Assembly: GCF_000300005.1 (NCBI RefSeq)
Contig: NC_018691.1
Coordinates: 3,286,001 to 3,350,000, forward strand
Direction: 5' to 3'
Origin: Alloalcanivorax dieselolei B5
Lineage (GTDB): Bacteria; Pseudomonadota; Gammaproteobacteria; Pseudomonadales; Alcanivoracaceae
Length of the DNA: 64,000 nt
Positions within the stretch are counted from its first letter, which is position 1. Each line of letters begins with the position of its first letter. Under the pieces are notes generated by a model. That model saw nothing but the letters and a program-made list of their open reading frames with translations, did not search any database and was not told where the DNA came from. A program made the translations under genes and the position numbers. Positions 8,871 to 20,176 of the stretch are shown one piece after another.

Positions 8871-10550
8871 TTATGACTCGTTGCTGTTTTCCATTTGCTG
8901 CTTGATCAGGTCACCAATGGTCTTCGGAGCATTGGCATCCTGGCCTTGCAGGTTGTCCATGGCCTCGCGATCCTGAACCTGATCCTTGGCGCGCACGGAC
9001 ACATTGATGGAACGGTTCTTACGGTCGATGTTGGTGATTCGGCCTTCCACCTCGTCACCCACGTTGAGAACCTGGGAAGCGTCGTTAATGCGATCACGGC
9101 TGATCTCGCTGGCACGCAGGTAACCTTCCACGTTTTCAGCCAGCTCGACGGTGGCGCCTTTGGCGTCCACGGCCTTGACCGTACCCTTAACGATGCTGCC
9201 CTTCTCGTTTGCAGCAACATACTGAGCAAACGGATCGTCTGTCAACTGCTTGATTCCAAGGGAAATTCTTTCGCGCTCGGCATCGATGGACAGAACCACG
9301 GTTTCCAGCTCGTCACCCTTGTTGAAGTTGCGTACCGCGTCTTCGCCGGCTTCTTCCCAGGAAATGTCGGAAAGGTGCACCAGACCATCGATACCGCCTT
9401 CCAGGCCGATGAAGATGCCGAAGTCAGTGATGGACTTGATCTTGCCGGAGATGCGGTCGCCTTTCTGGTAGTTGGTGGCGAAGGCTTCCCACGGATTGGA
9501 CAGGCACTGTTTGATGCCCAGGGAGATACGACGGCGATCTTCGTCGATATCCAGGATCATCACTTCCACTTCGTCGCCGATCTCTACCACTTTGGACGGG
9601 TGGATGTTCTTGTTGGTCCAGTCCATTTCGGAAACGTGAACCAGGCCTTCCACACCTTCCTCGATCTCGGCGAAGCAGCCGTAATCGGTGAGGTTGGTAA
9701 CGCGCGCCTTGACGCGGGCACCTTCCGGGTACTTCTGCACGATGTCGTGCCACGGATCCTCGCCCAGCTGCTTGAGGCCCAGGGAGACACGCATTTTCTC
9801 GCGGTCGAACTTGAGTACCTTGACTTCGATTTCCTGACCCACTTCGACGATTTCGCTGGGATGCTTGATGCGCTTCCAGGCCATGTCGGTGATGTGCAGC
9901 AGGCCATCGATGCCGCCCAGATCCACGAACGCACCGTAGTCGGTCAGGTTCTTCACGATACCCTTGACCACCATGCCTTCCTGCAGAGATTCCAGCAGAG
10001 CTTCGCGCTCGGCGGAGTGTTCCGCTTCCATGACCGCGCGGCGGGAAACCACCACGTTGTTGCGCTTCGGATCCAGCTTGATGACTTTGAAGTCCAGATC
10101 CTTGCCTTCCAGGTGGGTGACATCGCGAACCGGGCGGATATCCACCAGGGAACCTGGCAGGAACGCGCGGATCGGACCGATATCCACGGTGAAGCCACCT
10201 TTGACCTTGCCGGAGATATGACCTTTGACGATCTCGTCTTTGTCGAAAGCCACTTCCAGTTCGCCCCAGACTTCGGCGCGCTTGGCTTTCTCACGGGACA
10301 GGCGGGTGAAGCCCATGCCATCGTCGATGGCGTCAACGGCAACTTCCACCTCATCGCCTTCGGCGATTTCCAGTTCACCGCTCTCGCTGATGAACTCGTC
10401 GCGGGAGATGATGCCTTCGGATTTCAGGCCGGCGTTGACCACCACCCAGTCGCTGTCGATGGCGACCACGGTGCCGCGGATGATGGAACCACGGGCAACG
10501 TCCAGGTCCTTGAGGCTTTCTTCAAAAAGTTCGGCAAAAGATTCAGTCAT
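8871..10550 (-). CDS. rpsA: 30S ribosomal protein S1
   Basis: RNA-binding ribosomal protein needed to load most mRNAs. The 559 residues hold six S1 OB-fold domains (repeating motif G-x-V-x3-T-D-x-G-x-F-V/I), against 557 residues in E. coli. The ATG at 10550 fits the family N-terminus [13 protein letters not shown]. No good Shine-Dalgarno lies upstream (GTGAGACGTTTTTTC), which mirrors E. coli rpsA, where a weak site allows autogenous control by S1. Confidence 0.97.
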   Translation of the reverse strand: MTESFAELFEESLKDLDVARGSIIRGTVVAIDSDWVVVNAGLKSEGIISRDEFISESGELEIAEGDEVEVAVDAIDDGMGFTRLSREKAKRAEVWGELEVAFDKDEIVKGHISGKVKGGFTVDIGPIRAFLPGSLVDIRPVRDVTHLEGKDLDFKVIKLDPKRNNVVVSRRAVMEAEHSAEREALLESLQEGMVVKGIVKNLTDYGAFVDLGGIDGLLHITDMAWKRIKHPSEIVEVGQEIEVKVLKFDREKMRVSLGLKQLGEDPWHDIVQKYPEGARVKARVTNLTDYGCFAEIEEGVEGLVHVSEMDWTNKNIHPSKVVEIGDEVEVMILDIDEDRRRISLGIKQCLSNPWEAFATNYQKGDRISGKIKSITDFGIFIGLEGGIDGLVHLSDISWEEAGEDAVRNFNKGDELETVVLSIDAERERISLGIKQLTDDPFAQYVAANEKGSIVKGTVKAVDAKGATVELAENVEGYLRASEISRDRINDASQVLNVGDEVEGRITNIDRKNRSINVSVRAKDQVQDREAMDNLQGQDANAPKTIGDLIKQQMENSNES

Positions 10551-10748
10551 GAAAAAACGTCTCACGATACACGCGCCAGCCAGCAGACGCGGGTTATTGA
10601 TAAAGCGACCACCACCCCAAGCTGGTTTACTGTAAGAGGCTGGCGTTCGTTATGCAGCAACGGCTCCAGCCGCACCGCTACGATCAGGGCGCGTCCGAAG
10701 CCGTTTCAAGAGCCGGTTCGGGCTCTGAAAACCAATTGTGCCTGATCG

Positions 10749-11420
10749 TCAGATCAGTGAGCGGGCCGCCGCCTCATCGAGGATACGCGCGACCACCTGA
10801 TCCACAGTCAGGTCCGTGGAGTCCAGTTCCAGGGCATCCTCCGCCGGTTTCAGCGGTGCCACGGAACGCTTCATATCCCGCTCATCACGAGTACGAATAT
10901 CCTCCACAAGGGCCGAGAGGGTAGCATCAAACCCCTTTTCTTTCAACTGATTATAGCGCCGCCGGGCACGTTCCTCGGCACTGGCGGTCAAATAGATCTT
11001 CAGCGGGGCATCACGAAACACCACCGTGCCCATGTCACGGCCGTCCGCCACCAAACCCGGCGCCTGGGCGAACGCCCGCTGACGCGCGAACAAGGCATCG
11101 CGAACCGGCTGCAATACCGCCACCTGGCTGGCCAGTTCACCCACGCTTTCCTGGCGGATCTCCTCGCTGACGTCGGTTTCCTCGAGCACCACGCGGGTGT
11201 CCCCGCCCCGCTCCACGAACCGTACCGGCAGGCTCTCCGCCAGGTCCACCAGCTCGAGTTTGTTATCCAGGGCCACCCCCTGGTGTTGCGCATGCAGCCC
11301 CAGCACCCGGTACAGGGCGCCGGAATCAAGCAGATGCCAGCCGAGCGCGGACGCCACCCGCCGCGCCACGGTGCCCTTGCCGGAGGAAACCGGTCCGTCA
11401 ATGGCGATAATCGGAATCAT
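10749..11420 (-). CDS. cmk: cytidylate kinase
   Basis: Phosphorylates CMP and dCMP with ATP. The 223 residues include the P-loop [10 protein letters not shown] near the N-terminus and the LID-region [12 protein letters not shown]. The ATG at 11420 overlaps the stop of the upstream tyrA/aroA gene (ATGA) and follows GGAGGTTCG. The 198-base gap to rpsA probably carries the rpsA leader and its own promoter. Confidence 0.95.
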   Translation of the reverse strand: MIPIIAIDGPVSSGKGTVARRVASALGWHLLDSGALYRVLGLHAQHQGVALDNKLELVDLAESLPVRFVERGGDTRVVLEETDVSEEIRQESVGELASQVAVLQPVRDALFARQRAFAQAPGLVADGRDMGTVVFRDAPLKIYLTASAEERARRRYNQLKEKGFDATLSALVEDIRTRDERDMKRSVAPLKPAEDALELDSTDLTVDQVVARILDEAAARSLI

Positions 11421-13660
11421 CGAACCTCCAGGCCCAGCCCCAGCGACCGCATCAGGTCGGCGAACCCGGGGAAGCTGGTGGCCACAGTGGCGCAATGGCG
11501 AATGGTAATCGGTGCCGTGGCGCGCAACCCGGCAATGGCGAAGCTCATGGCGATCCGGTGGTCATCGTGGGATTCCACCTCGGCGCCGCCCAGGGCGCCG
11601 CCGGTGATGCGGATGCCATCCTCGAACACCTCCAGATCCACGCCCAGGGCGCTCAGGCCGTCGGCCATCACCTGGATGCGGTCGGACTCCTTCACCCGCA
11701 GTTCCTCGGCGCCGTGCAGCACGGTATCCCCTTCGGCACAGGCGGCGGCGACGAAGATCGCCGGAAATTCATCGATGGCCAGCGGCACCAGTTCGGCGGG
11801 AATCTCGATGCCCTTGAGCGGCGCGCTTCTGACCCGCAGATCCGCCACCGGCTCGCCGCCGCTGTCACGCTGATTCTCCAGGGTGATATCGGCGCCCATC
11901 AAACGCAGAATATCGATCACGCCGGTACGGGTCGGGTTGATGCCGACATGGGGCAGCAGCACGTCACTGTCCGCCGCAATGGAAGCGCCCACCAGCAGGA
12001 AAGCGGCGGAAGAAATGTCCGCTGGGACCTCCAGATGACAGGCGCGCAGAGCGCCACCACCGGTCACCGCGCGTAACGGCCCTTCACTGCGCACCGGATA
12101 ACCGAAACCCGTGAGCATGCGCTCGGTGTGATCGCGGGTCGGCGCCGGTTCCGTCACCGAAGTCTCGCCCTGGGCGTAAAGCCCCGCCAGCAACAGCGCG
12201 GACTTGACCTGAGCGGACGCCATCGGCAAATCGTAGTGGAAGCCCTTGAGCGTCTGCCCGCCACGGATCCGCACCGGCGGACGGCCGCCGTCACCGGTCT
12301 GAATGCTGGCGCCCATTTCCCGCAGCGGCTTGGCCACCCGTTCCATCGGCCGCTTGGACAGCGAAGCGTCACCGGTGAGGGTCACATCAAACGCCTGGCC
12401 CGCCAGCAGCCCGGTGAGCAGGCGCATGGAGGTGCCGGAGTTGCCCATGTAGAGCGGCTTGCCCGGTTCCTTCAGGCCGTCCAAGCCGACCCCATGCACG
12501 GTGACCTTGCCGTTATGAGGGCCTTCGATCACCACGCCCATGTCACGGAACGCCTGCAAAGTGGCCAGCGCGTCCTCCCCTTCAAGAAAGCCCTCCACTT
12601 CCGTGACCCCGTCGGCCAGAGCGCCGAGCATGATGGACCGGTGGGAAATGGATTTGTCGCCGGGCACCCGGGCGCGGCCCCGCAGGCTGCCACCGGGCTG
12701 AACCACGAAGGTGGGATCGTGCTGATCGCTCATGCTGCTCTCGTTATCCGAATGGCGCGCCCGCGTATAGGAGGTCCTCGCATTGAGCGCCAGAAAATGG
12801 GCCCGTGCCGTGTTGGCGCGGGTCATGATACCCATCAGGGCGTCGGAGTCACCGGCTTCGATGGCGTCGCGGAAACCGTCGATGCCATCCCGGAACAGGG
12901 CCAGGGCATCCAGCACCGCCTGCCGGTTCTCCTGAAAGATATCGTGCCACATCACCGGGTCGGAACTGGCGATGCGGGTGAAATCGCGGAATCCCCCGGC
13001 GGCGTAGCGGAAGATCTCCGTGGAGTCGCCCTGGCGTGCCAGGGTATCGACCAGGGAAAACGCCAGAAGATGGGGCAAGTGGCTGGTTTCCGCCAGCACC
13101 CGGTCATGATGTTCCGGCGTCATCTCCAGCACTTCGCTGCCCAGCGCGGTCCACAGTTCGCGCACCGCGCGGGTGGCCGCCGGATCGGTCTGCGCCAGTG
13201 GCGTGAGAATCACCCGGTGATCCTGATAGAGGCCGGCGTCGGCGGCGGCCACGCCACTGGTTTCCTTGCCGGCGATGGGATGTCCGGGCACGAAGCGGGG
13301 GAAATGATCCCCCAGCGTCCGGCGAGCAGCGGCAATAACACTACCCTTGACGCTGCCGCCATCGGTGACGATGGCGCGCTCCGAAAGCCCCGGCGCCAGC
13401 GCCGCCAGAGAGCGCTCCATCGCCGACACCGGCGTCGACAGCAATACCAGATCGGCGCCACGTACCGCCAACGCCAGGTCCTGGCTGCCTTCATCGATCA
13501 GCCCCATGGCCAGACCCTGTTCCAGGGTCCGGGCGGAACGGCTGCCGGCCACCAGCGTGCCCGCCAGGCCCCGCTCCCGTAAAGCGGCGGCGAAAGAGCC
13601 GCCGATCAGGCCCAGCCCGATGATCGCCACCCGTCGAAACAGCGGGGCGCCACGGCTCAT
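11417..13660 (-). CDS. tyrA-aroA: bifunctional prephenate dehydrogenase / 3-phosphoshikimate 1-carboxyvinyltransferase
   Basis: A fused protein of 747 residues. Residues 1 to about 300 are an NAD(P)-dependent prephenate dehydrogenase (GLGLIGGS at 15-22), making the tyrosine precursor. Residues 310-747 are a full-length EPSP synthase ([28 protein letters not shown]), the glyphosate target. The same fusion occurs in Pseudomonas. An internal ATG at 12733 (Met310), preceded by GAGAGCAGC, sits exactly at the domain boundary. The gene touches the hisC stop (TGATG) and overlaps cmk. Confidence 0.95.
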   Translation of the reverse strand: MSRGAPLFRRVAIIGLGLIGGSFAAALRERGLAGTLVAGSRSARTLEQGLAMGLIDEGSQDLALAVRGADLVLLSTPVSAMERSLAALAPGLSERAIVTDGGSVKGSVIAAARRTLGDHFPRFVPGHPIAGKETSGVAAADAGLYQDHRVILTPLAQTDPAATRAVRELWTALGSEVLEMTPEHHDRVLAETSHLPHLLAFSLVDTLARQGDSTEIFRYAAGGFRDFTRIASSDPVMWHDIFQENRQAVLDALALFRDGIDGFRDAIEAGDSDALMGIMTRANTARAHFLALNARTSYTRARHSDNESSMSDQHDPTFVVQPGGSLRGRARVPGDKSISHRSIMLGALADGVTEVEGFLEGEDALATLQAFRDMGVVIEGPHNGKVTVHGVGLDGLKEPGKPLYMGNSGTSMRLLTGLLAGQAFDVTLTGDASLSKRPMERVAKPLREMGASIQTGDGGRPPVRIRGGQTLKGFHYDLPMASAQVKSALLLAGLYAQGETSVTEPAPTRDHTERMLTGFGYPVRSEGPLRAVTGGGALRACHLEVPADISSAAFLLVGASIAADSDVLLPHVGINPTRTGVIDILRLMGADITLENQRDSGGEPVADLRVRSAPLKGIEIPAELVPLAIDEFPAIFVAAACAEGDTVLHGAEELRVKESDRIQVMADGLSALGVDLEVFEDGIRITGGALGGAEVESHDDHRIAMSFAIAGLRATAPITIRHCATVATSFPGFADLMRSLGLGLEVR

Positions 13661-14772
13661 CAGCGCGCCCCCGCTTTCATGACCTTGGCCAGGGCGTTCA
13701 GAAAACGTTCGTTTTCCCGTGCCGTGCCCACCGTGACGCGCAGGTGGTTGGGCAGGCCATAGCCGCCCAGCGGGCGTACGATGACACCTTCACGCAGCAG
13801 CGCCTCGTACACCGGCAAAGCCTCACCGGCGCAATCCACGGTGATGAAGTTGGCCACCGAGGGAATATGCTCCAGCCCGAGCTGGTTCAGCCCTTCCACC
13901 AACTGGCCAAGACCAGCGGTGTTCTCGCAACGGGAGTTCTCCAGGTGGTCGACATCGTCCAGCGCCGCCTCGGCGGCGGCCAGGGCGGGAATATTGACGT
14001 TGAACGGCTGGCGCACCCGGTTGAGGATGTCGGCCACGTCCGGATGCGACACCGCATACCCCACCCGCAGCCCGGCGAGCCCGTGAATCTTGGAAAAGGT
14101 GCGGGTAACGATCAGGTTCGGATAGCGCGCCAGCCGGCGCAGGCCATCCGGGTAATGAGACTCTTCGACATACTCGAAATAAGCCTCGTCCAGTACCACC
14201 AATACATCTTCCGGCACCCGCTCGAGGAAACGGTCCAGCGCCACATCATTGAACCAGGTGCCGGTGGGATTATTCGGGTTGGCCAGGAACACGATGCGGG
14301 TGTTCTGGTTGATGGCGTCCGCCATGGCGGCCAGATCGTGGCCGTAGAGATGCGCCGGCACCATCACCGGTTTGGCCGAACAGGCCACCGTCACCAGCGG
14401 ATAGATGGCGAACGCGTATTCGGCGTAAACGGTCTCTTCACCGGGCTGCAGATAAGCCCGCGCCACCAGTTCGAGAATATCGTTGGAGCCGTTACCCAGA
14501 GTAACCTGGTTACTGTTGACGCCGAGCTTTTCCGCCAGCGCCGCCTTCAGGCTGAAGCCGGCGCCGTCGGGATAGAGGTGCACCTGCTCCAGCGCCCGCT
14601 TCGCCGCTTCCAACGCTTTATGGCTGGGCCCCAGAGGATTCTCGTTACTGGCCAGTTTGATGATGTCGCGAATACCCAGTTCCCGCTCCAGCTCCTCGAT
14701 CGGTTTACCGGGGGAATAGGGTTGCAGCCGCTGCACGCCGCCGTTGGCCAGTTTGATGTAATCGCAGGTCAT
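13660..14772 (-). CDS. hisC: histidinol-phosphate aminotransferase
   Basis: PLP-dependent aminotransferase of 370 residues. The PLP-binding Lys lies in TRTFSKIHGLAGLRVGY, and LASNENPLGPS and ANPNNPTG are the usual substrate and cofactor motifs. In Pseudomonas the enzyme at this locus (HisC2) sits in the aromatic block and probably also acts on imidazole-acetol phosphate or arogenate/prephenate-type substrates; specificity cannot be read here. A 39-base gap separates it from pheA. Confidence 0.93.
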   Translation of the reverse strand: MTCDYIKLANGGVQRLQPYSPGKPIEELERELGIRDIIKLASNENPLGPSHKALEAAKRALEQVHLYPDGAGFSLKAALAEKLGVNSNQVTLGNGSNDILELVARAYLQPGEETVYAEYAFAIYPLVTVACSAKPVMVPAHLYGHDLAAMADAINQNTRIVFLANPNNPTGTWFNDVALDRFLERVPEDVLVVLDEAYFEYVEESHYPDGLRRLARYPNLIVTRTFSKIHGLAGLRVGYAVSHPDVADILNRVRQPFNVNIPALAAAEAALDDVDHLENSRCENTAGLGQLVEGLNQLGLEHIPSVANFITVDCAGEALPVYEALLREGVIVRPLGGYGLPNHLRVTVGTARENERFLNALAKVMKAGAR

Positions 14773-14811
14773 GATGTTTCCTGTTTGTTCAGGCCGGACG
14801 TCCGACCTTTT

Positions 14812-15894
14812 CTACAATACCGCTTTGGGATAGGAGCCCAGAATACGGATGGTGTTGCCATCCCCTTCCAGCCTTTCCAGTACGTTCTTCAACAATGGAT
14901 CTTCCTTGTGCCCTTCGCAGTCGATGAAGAACACATAACTCCAGTTGGCGGTACGTGACGGGCGGCTTTCCAGGCGGGTCAGGTTGATACCCTGTTCGCG
15001 GAACGGCAGCAGCATGTCGGAAAGCAACCCCGGACGGTTCTTGCCGGTGACCAGCATGCTGGTTTTGTCGCGGCCGGACGGCGGCGTGTCCTGGCGTCCG
15101 ATCACCAGGAAGCGGGTGGTGTTATCCGGGCGGTCCTCGATATTGCTTTGCACCCGCTCCAGACCATAAAGCTCGGCCGCCATATCACCGGCGATGGCCA
15201 GGGCGTTCCACTCGTCGCGCAACCGCCGCGCGGCCTCGGCGTTGGAGCTCACCGGAATACGCTCCACCGTGGGCAGATGCGCGTCCAGCCACTGGCGGCA
15301 CTGGGCCAGGGTCTGCTGGTGGGAATAGACGCGGGTGACCTTGTCACGGCGGGTATGAGGTCCGGCCAGCAAATGGTGGTGGATGCGCAGCTCCACCTCA
15401 CCGCAGATTTTCAGGCTGGAGGACATGAAGGTGTCCAGGGTATGGCTGACCATGCCCTCGGTGGAGTTTTCCACCGGCACCACGCCGTAATGGGCGGCCC
15501 CGGCTTCCACTTCCCGGAACACTTCGTCGATGGCGCCGAGCGGCACGCTTTCCACCGCGTGGCCAAAGTGCTTGAGCGCCGCCTGCTGGGTGAAGGTGCC
15601 CTCCGGCCCCAGGAACGCCACCCGCATGGGTTGTTCCAGCGCCAGGCAAATACTCATCACCTCGCGGAACAGCCGGGCCATCGCCTCACCGTCGATGGGG
15701 CCCTGGTTGCGCTCCTTGATACGCTGCAGCACCTGGGCCTCGCGTTCGGGACGATAGAACACCGGGTTGCTGTCCTCGCGGCGCTTCACATCCGCCACCG
15801 CGTGGGCCAGTTCGGCCCGACGATTGAGCAACGTCTGGAGTTGCTGATCCAGAGCGTCGATTTGATCCCTCAGGCTGTCCAACGAATCGGTCAT
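14812..15894 (-). CDS. pheA: chorismate mutase / prephenate dehydratase
   Basis: Bifunctional entry to phenylalanine synthesis. Residues 1 to about 88 are an AroQ chorismate mutase, about 92-270 the prephenate dehydratase (FLGPEGTFTQQAA, VPVENSTEGMV, and the catalytic Thr-Arg-Phe in NTTRFLVIG), and about 280-360 an ACT domain with the ESRP Phe-binding motif. At 360 residues it matches the P-protein family. It lies between serC and hisC as in Pseudomonas. Confidence 0.96.
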   Translation of the reverse strand: MTDSLDSLRDQIDALDQQLQTLLNRRAELAHAVADVKRREDSNPVFYRPEREAQVLQRIKERNQGPIDGEAMARLFREVMSICLALEQPMRVAFLGPEGTFTQQAALKHFGHAVESVPLGAIDEVFREVEAGAAHYGVVPVENSTEGMVSHTLDTFMSSSLKICGEVELRIHHHLLAGPHTRRDKVTRVYSHQQTLAQCRQWLDAHLPTVERIPVSSNAEAARRLRDEWNALAIAGDMAAELYGLERVQSNIEDRPDNTTRFLVIGRQDTPPSGRDKTSMLVTGKNRPGLLSDMLLPFREQGINLTRLESRPSRTANWSYVFFIDCEGHKEDPLLKNVLERLEGDGNTIRILGSYPKAVL

Positions 15895-15903
15895 TGTCTG
15901 TCT

Positions 15904-16069
15904 CGCTTACACGCTGGCACGCATCACGCTGGCACGCTGCATGTGAGCGTACGGCTGGGACTGTGCCACTATTGTTTCCTATCGTCTCGCCGGGCACCAC
16001 CGCGCTCACCGCTTTTGCCAATGCCATCAAACATGGCGTGCAAGCGTGTTGCGTGCAAGCGTGTCAGCG
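15904..16069. repeat. terminal-inverted-repeat family, diverged copy
   Basis: The serC-pheA gap (15895-16085) has CGCTTACACGCTGGCACGC at 15904-15922, a partial direct repeat (ACGCTGGCACGC) at 15926-15937, and inverted copies GCGTGCAAGCGTGTTGCG and GCGTGCAAGCGTGTCAGCG at about 16036-16069. It belongs to the same family as 5635-5841 but is rearranged and has no nested REPIN. Confidence 0.65.
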
Positions 16070-16085
16070 TTTCGCGCACCGGCGC

Positions 16086-17165
16086 TTATCCGTGTCGCTT
16101 CTCGAAATCCGCCATGAACGCCACCAGGGCCTCCACCGCGGCCTCCGGCACCGCGTTATAGATGCTCGCACGCATGCCGCCCACGCTGCGGTGGCCTTTC
16201 AGATTATGCAGACCGGCGGCGCCCGCCTCGTCCAGGAAGTCCTTGTCCAGATCACTGTTGGCCAACACGAACGGCACGTTCATCCGGCTGCGATCGGCCT
16301 TCTCCACCGGGTTGCTGTAGAAACCGCTGGCATCGATGAAGTCGTACAGGCGCTTCGCCTTGCGCTCATTGATCGCGGCCATGGCGGTCAGACCGCCCTG
16401 GTCCTTGAGCCACTGGAACACCAGACCAGCCAGATACCAGGCAAAGGTCGGCGGCGTGTTGTACATGGAGTCGTTGTCGGCGTGGATCTGATAGTTCAGC
16501 ATCGCCGGCACACTGGCGCCCGCGCGTCCCAGCAAATCGCGGCGCACGATCACCAGAGTGATACCGGCCGGGCCGATATTCTTTTGCGCGCCGGCATAGA
16601 TCAGGCCGAACCGGTTCACGTCCAGGGGCCGGGACAGGATGGTGGAACTCATGTCCGCCACCAGCGGCTTGTCCACCTCGGGAATGAAGTCAAACTCCAG
16701 GCCGCCAATGGTTTCGTTCGGACAGTAATGCACGTAATCGGCATCGGCGGACAGCGTCCAGTCCGCTTGCGGCGGCACGTAGCTGAAGTTGCGATCCTCG
16801 CTGCTGGCCGCCACGTTGATGTCACCGTAACGGCGCGCTTCCTTGATCGCTTTGCTCGACCACTGACCGGTGTTGATGTAGTCCGCCTTGCCGTTGTCCC
16901 CCATCAGGTTCAGCGGCACCATGGCGAACTGGGTGCTGGCGCCACCGTGCAGGAACAACACGGCGTAGTCGTCGGAGATACCCAGCAAATCCCGCAGATC
17001 CTGTTCCGCACGCCGGGCCAGCTCCACCACCACCTGATCACGGTGGCTCATTTCCATCACCGACATGCCGGTGCCGCGAAAATCCAGCAACTCTTCCTGG
17101 GCTTGACGCAACACCGCTTCCGGCAACGCCGCCGGACCAGCGCAAAAGTTGAAAGCGCGGGACAT
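16086..17165 (-). CDS. serC: phosphoserine aminotransferase
   Basis: PLP enzyme of serine and pyridoxal phosphate synthesis, 359 residues. FNFCAGPAALPEAVL is the family N-terminus and the PLP Lys is in YAGAQKNIGPAG. It lies 76 bases downstream of gyrA, as in Pseudomonas. Confidence 0.97.
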   Translation of the reverse strand: MSRAFNFCAGPAALPEAVLRQAQEELLDFRGTGMSVMEMSHRDQVVVELARRAEQDLRDLLGISDDYAVLFLHGGASTQFAMVPLNLMGDNGKADYINTGQWSSKAIKEARRYGDINVAASSEDRNFSYVPPQADWTLSADADYVHYCPNETIGGLEFDFIPEVDKPLVADMSSTILSRPLDVNRFGLIYAGAQKNIGPAGITLVIVRRDLLGRAGASVPAMLNYQIHADNDSMYNTPPTFAWYLAGLVFQWLKDQGGLTAMAAINERKAKRLYDFIDASGFYSNPVEKADRSRMNVPFVLANSDLDKDFLDEAGAAGLHNLKGHRSVGGMRASIYNAVPEAAVEALVAFMADFEKRHG

Positions 17166-17241
17166 TCAGTTTCTCCGTATCGATAAAACGGCCCGGTCGA
17201 ACCGGGCCGGAATGGTCATGCCGGGAGCAGGTAACGGAACC

Positions 17242-19941
17242 TCAGTCTTCTCCGTTTCCGTCTTCTTCCGGGTTCTCTTCCAGGTCGTCGACGACCGCCT
17301 CCGCGCCTTCCAGCTCGGGGATGGTGGCCAGACCGGACAGCGCCTCACCGTCACCAAGACGGATCAGGCGCACGCCCTGGGTGTTACGGCTCAGATGGCT
17401 GACCTCATCGACCCGGGTACGCACCAGTGTGCCCTGGTTGGAGATCAGCATGATGTCCTCTTCGCCGAACACCTGGGCGGCGCCGACCAGAGAGCCGTTA
17501 CGCTCATTGACCACCATGCCGATCACGCCCTGGGTGCCGCGCCCCTTGGTCGGGAACTCGCTCATATCGGTACGCTTGCCGTAGCCGTGCTCGGACGCGG
17601 TCAGCAGTTGGCCACCTTCCTGCGGCACGATCAGCGCGATCACTTCCTCGCCATCGGCGACTTTCATGCCGCGCACACCCCGAGCGGTGCGGCCCATGAC
17701 ACGGACCTTGGATTCCTGGAAGCGCACCACTTTGCCGTTGCCGGCCACCAGCACCACATCCTCGGCGCCCTGGGTAATGGCCACATTCACCAGGTGCTCG
17801 CCTTCCTGCAGTTTGACCGCGATCAGACCATTGCTGCGCGGCCGGGCGAATTTGGCCAGTTCGGTCCGTTTGACCACGCCATTGGAAATGGCCATGAAGA
17901 TGAACGGACCGGGAGTGCTATCCTCTACTTCCACACCCTCGGCGTCTTCGATGACATCAGCGCCGTCCGTCTCGGCCTCGTCTTCGTCCTCGGTATTACC
18001 CTGCTGCCGCACCATTTCCGCGTCCAGGCGCAGGATGGCGGTGATTCGCTCTTCCTTCTGCAGTGCCGGGATCAAATTGATGATCGGCTTACCACGGGAG
18101 TTACGCCCGCCCTGCGGCAATTCGAACACCCGCAGCCAGTACACCTTGCCGATGCTGGTGAAACACAGCAGCGTATCGTGGGTGCCGGCCACCAGCAGTT
18201 GCTCGACGTAGTCCTCATCCTTCACCGTGGTCGCCGCCTTGCCGCGGCCGCCGCGACGCTGCGCGGCATAGGTGTCGATGGGCTGGACCTTGGCGTAACC
18301 GCCGTGGCTGAGTGTGACCACCACGGTTTCCTCGGCGATCAGATCTTCCATGCTCAGGTCGGAGCGGGAAGTCTGAATCTCGGAACGGCGCTCGTCGGCG
18401 TACTCGTCACGTATCGCTTGCAGCTCCTCGCGAATCACCTCGAGCAGGCGCTCCGGGTCGGCCAGAATCAGGCTCAACTCGCGGATCTGCTCCAGTAGCT
18501 CCTGGTAGTCGGTGACCAGCTTTTCCCGTTCCAGGCCGGTCAGTTTCTGCAGGCGCAGATCGAGGATCGCCTGGGCCTGTTCCGGAGACAGGTAGTAAAG
18601 CCCGTCACGCAGACCGAACTGCTCGTCCAGATTGTCCGGGCGGGCGATGTCCTCGCCGCCAGCGCGTTCCAGCATGGTCAGCACATCGCCGGGCGCCCAG
18701 CCCTTGGCCAGCAGCTTTTCCCTGGCCTCGGCGCCGCTCGGCGACGCCTTGATCAGTTCGATCACCGGATCGATATTGGCCAGAGCCACCGCCAGGCCTT
18801 CCAGCAAATGCGCCTTTTCCCGTGCTTTGCGCAATTCATAGACGGTGCGGCGGGTGACCACTTCACGGCGATGCCGCAGGAAAGCGTCCAGCAGCTGGCG
18901 CAGATTGAGCGTCTTCGGCTGGCCGTCTTCCAACGCCACTATGTTGATGCCGAACACCGACTCCATCTGCGTCTGCTGATAGAGATTGTTGAGCACCACG
19001 TCACCGTTCTCGCCACGACGCAGCTCAATGTAGATGCGCATGCCCTCTTTGTCGGACTCGTCGCGCAGCTCGGTGATGCCTTCGATTTTTTTGTCTTTGA
19101 CCAGCTCGGCGATCTTCTCGATCAGCCGCGCCTTGTTCACCTGGTACGGCAGCTCGGTGACGATGATCGCTTCCTTGCCGCTCTTGTCCGCCTCTTCCAC
19201 GGTGGCGCGGGCGCGCACGTAGATACGGCCCCGGCCGGTACGGTACGCCTGCACGATGCCGGCGCGGCCATTGATGATACCCGCGGTGGGGAAGTCCGGG
19301 CCCTGGATGTATCGCATCAGGTCGTCCGGGGTCAGGCTGTCATCGTCGATCAGTGCCAGACAGCCGTCGATCACCTCGCCCAGATTATGTGGCGGAATGT
19401 TGGTGGCCATGCCCACGGCGATACCGGAAGAGCCGTTGACCAGCAGGTTCGGCACCCGCGTGGGCATCACTTCCGGGATCCGCTCGGTGCCGTCGTAGTT
19501 GTCGACGAAATCCACCGTTTCCTTGTCCAGATCGGCCTGCAGCTCGTGGGCGATCTTGGCCATGCGCACCTCGGTGTAACGCATGGCCGCGGCGGAGTCG
19601 CCGTCGATGGAACCGAAGTTGCCCTGCCCGTCCACCAACATGTAGCGCAGCGAGAACGGCTGGGCCATACGCACGATGGTGTCGTATACGGCGGAGTCAC
19701 CATGGGGGTGATACTTACCGATGACGTCGCCCACCACCCGGGCGGACTTCAGGTACGGCCGGTTCCAATGGTTGTTGAGCTCGTGCATGGCGAACAGTAC
19801 ACGCCGGTGCACCGGTTTCAGGCCGTCGCGCACGTCGGGCAAAGCGCGCCCGACGATCACGCTCATGGCGTAATCCAGGTACGACTGTCTCAGTTCGTCC
19901 TCGATATTGACGGGTGTAACTTCTTTTGCGAGGTCCGTCAT
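17242..19941 (-). CDS. gyrA: DNA gyrase subunit A
   Basis: Breakage-reunion subunit of gyrase, 899 residues. Catalytic Tyr122 is in AAMRYTE; the quinolone-determining region carries Ser83 and Asp87, the susceptible-type residues. The GyrA box QRRGGRG is at 561-567, followed by the beta-pinwheel C-terminal domain. An acidic insertion at about 648-675 ([11 protein letters not shown]...) and an acidic C-terminal tail are longer than in E. coli (875 residues). Confidence 0.97.
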   Translation of the reverse strand: MTDLAKEVTPVNIEDELRQSYLDYAMSVIVGRALPDVRDGLKPVHRRVLFAMHELNNHWNRPYLKSARVVGDVIGKYHPHGDSAVYDTIVRMAQPFSLRYMLVDGQGNFGSIDGDSAAAMRYTEVRMAKIAHELQADLDKETVDFVDNYDGTERIPEVMPTRVPNLLVNGSSGIAVGMATNIPPHNLGEVIDGCLALIDDDSLTPDDLMRYIQGPDFPTAGIINGRAGIVQAYRTGRGRIYVRARATVEEADKSGKEAIIVTELPYQVNKARLIEKIAELVKDKKIEGITELRDESDKEGMRIYIELRRGENGDVVLNNLYQQTQMESVFGINIVALEDGQPKTLNLRQLLDAFLRHRREVVTRRTVYELRKAREKAHLLEGLAVALANIDPVIELIKASPSGAEAREKLLAKGWAPGDVLTMLERAGGEDIARPDNLDEQFGLRDGLYYLSPEQAQAILDLRLQKLTGLEREKLVTDYQELLEQIRELSLILADPERLLEVIREELQAIRDEYADERRSEIQTSRSDLSMEDLIAEETVVVTLSHGGYAKVQPIDTYAAQRRGGRGKAATTVKDEDYVEQLLVAGTHDTLLCFTSIGKVYWLRVFELPQGGRNSRGKPIINLIPALQKEERITAILRLDAEMVRQQGNTEDEDEAETDGADVIEDAEGVEVEDSTPGPFIFMAISNGVVKRTELAKFARPRSNGLIAVKLQEGEHLVNVAITQGAEDVVLVAGNGKVVRFQESKVRVMGRTARGVRGMKVADGEEVIALIVPQEGGQLLTASEHGYGKRTDMSEFPTKGRGTQGVIGMVVNERNGSLVGAAQVFGEEDIMLISNQGTLVRTRVDEVSHLSRNTQGVRLIRLGDGEALSGLATIPELEGAEAVVDDLEENPEEDGNGED

Positions 19942-19995
19942 GGCGTTCCTTTTGTATCCTTGGTGGCGTGGGTGACGCTCCCGGAAAAGTCAACG

Positions 19996-20023
19996 ATGAT
20001 AGCACAGCTTGAGAAGCTCTGAA
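19996..20023 (-). promoter_or_regulatory. candidate sigma-70 promoter for gyrA
   Basis: On the minus strand, TATCAT (19996-20001) is a good -10 hexamer, with TTCAGA (20018-20023) 16 bases upstream as a weak -35. It lies 54 bases ahead of the gyrA ATG, in the divergent gyrA/mtaD region. Confidence 0.4.
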
Positions 20024-20176
20024 TAAGTATTCCGGCTGGTCCCAGGAGCCTGCTTGAGTGGGATCACACACCCGGGACAGGCTATACTCGCCGCCACAAT
20101 ACTGGCCACCACACAATAGCCACCACCATGGCCACCGCCGTCCGGCGGCGGCCCCGGCTGAAGCAAGGAGCCTTGA

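Noticed and set aside
8895-10745. A 616-codon open frame opposite rpsA
   Set aside because: It is antisense to a certain gene, has low-complexity His/Asp/Val-rich content typical of the complement of high-GC coding DNA, and has no ribosome site.
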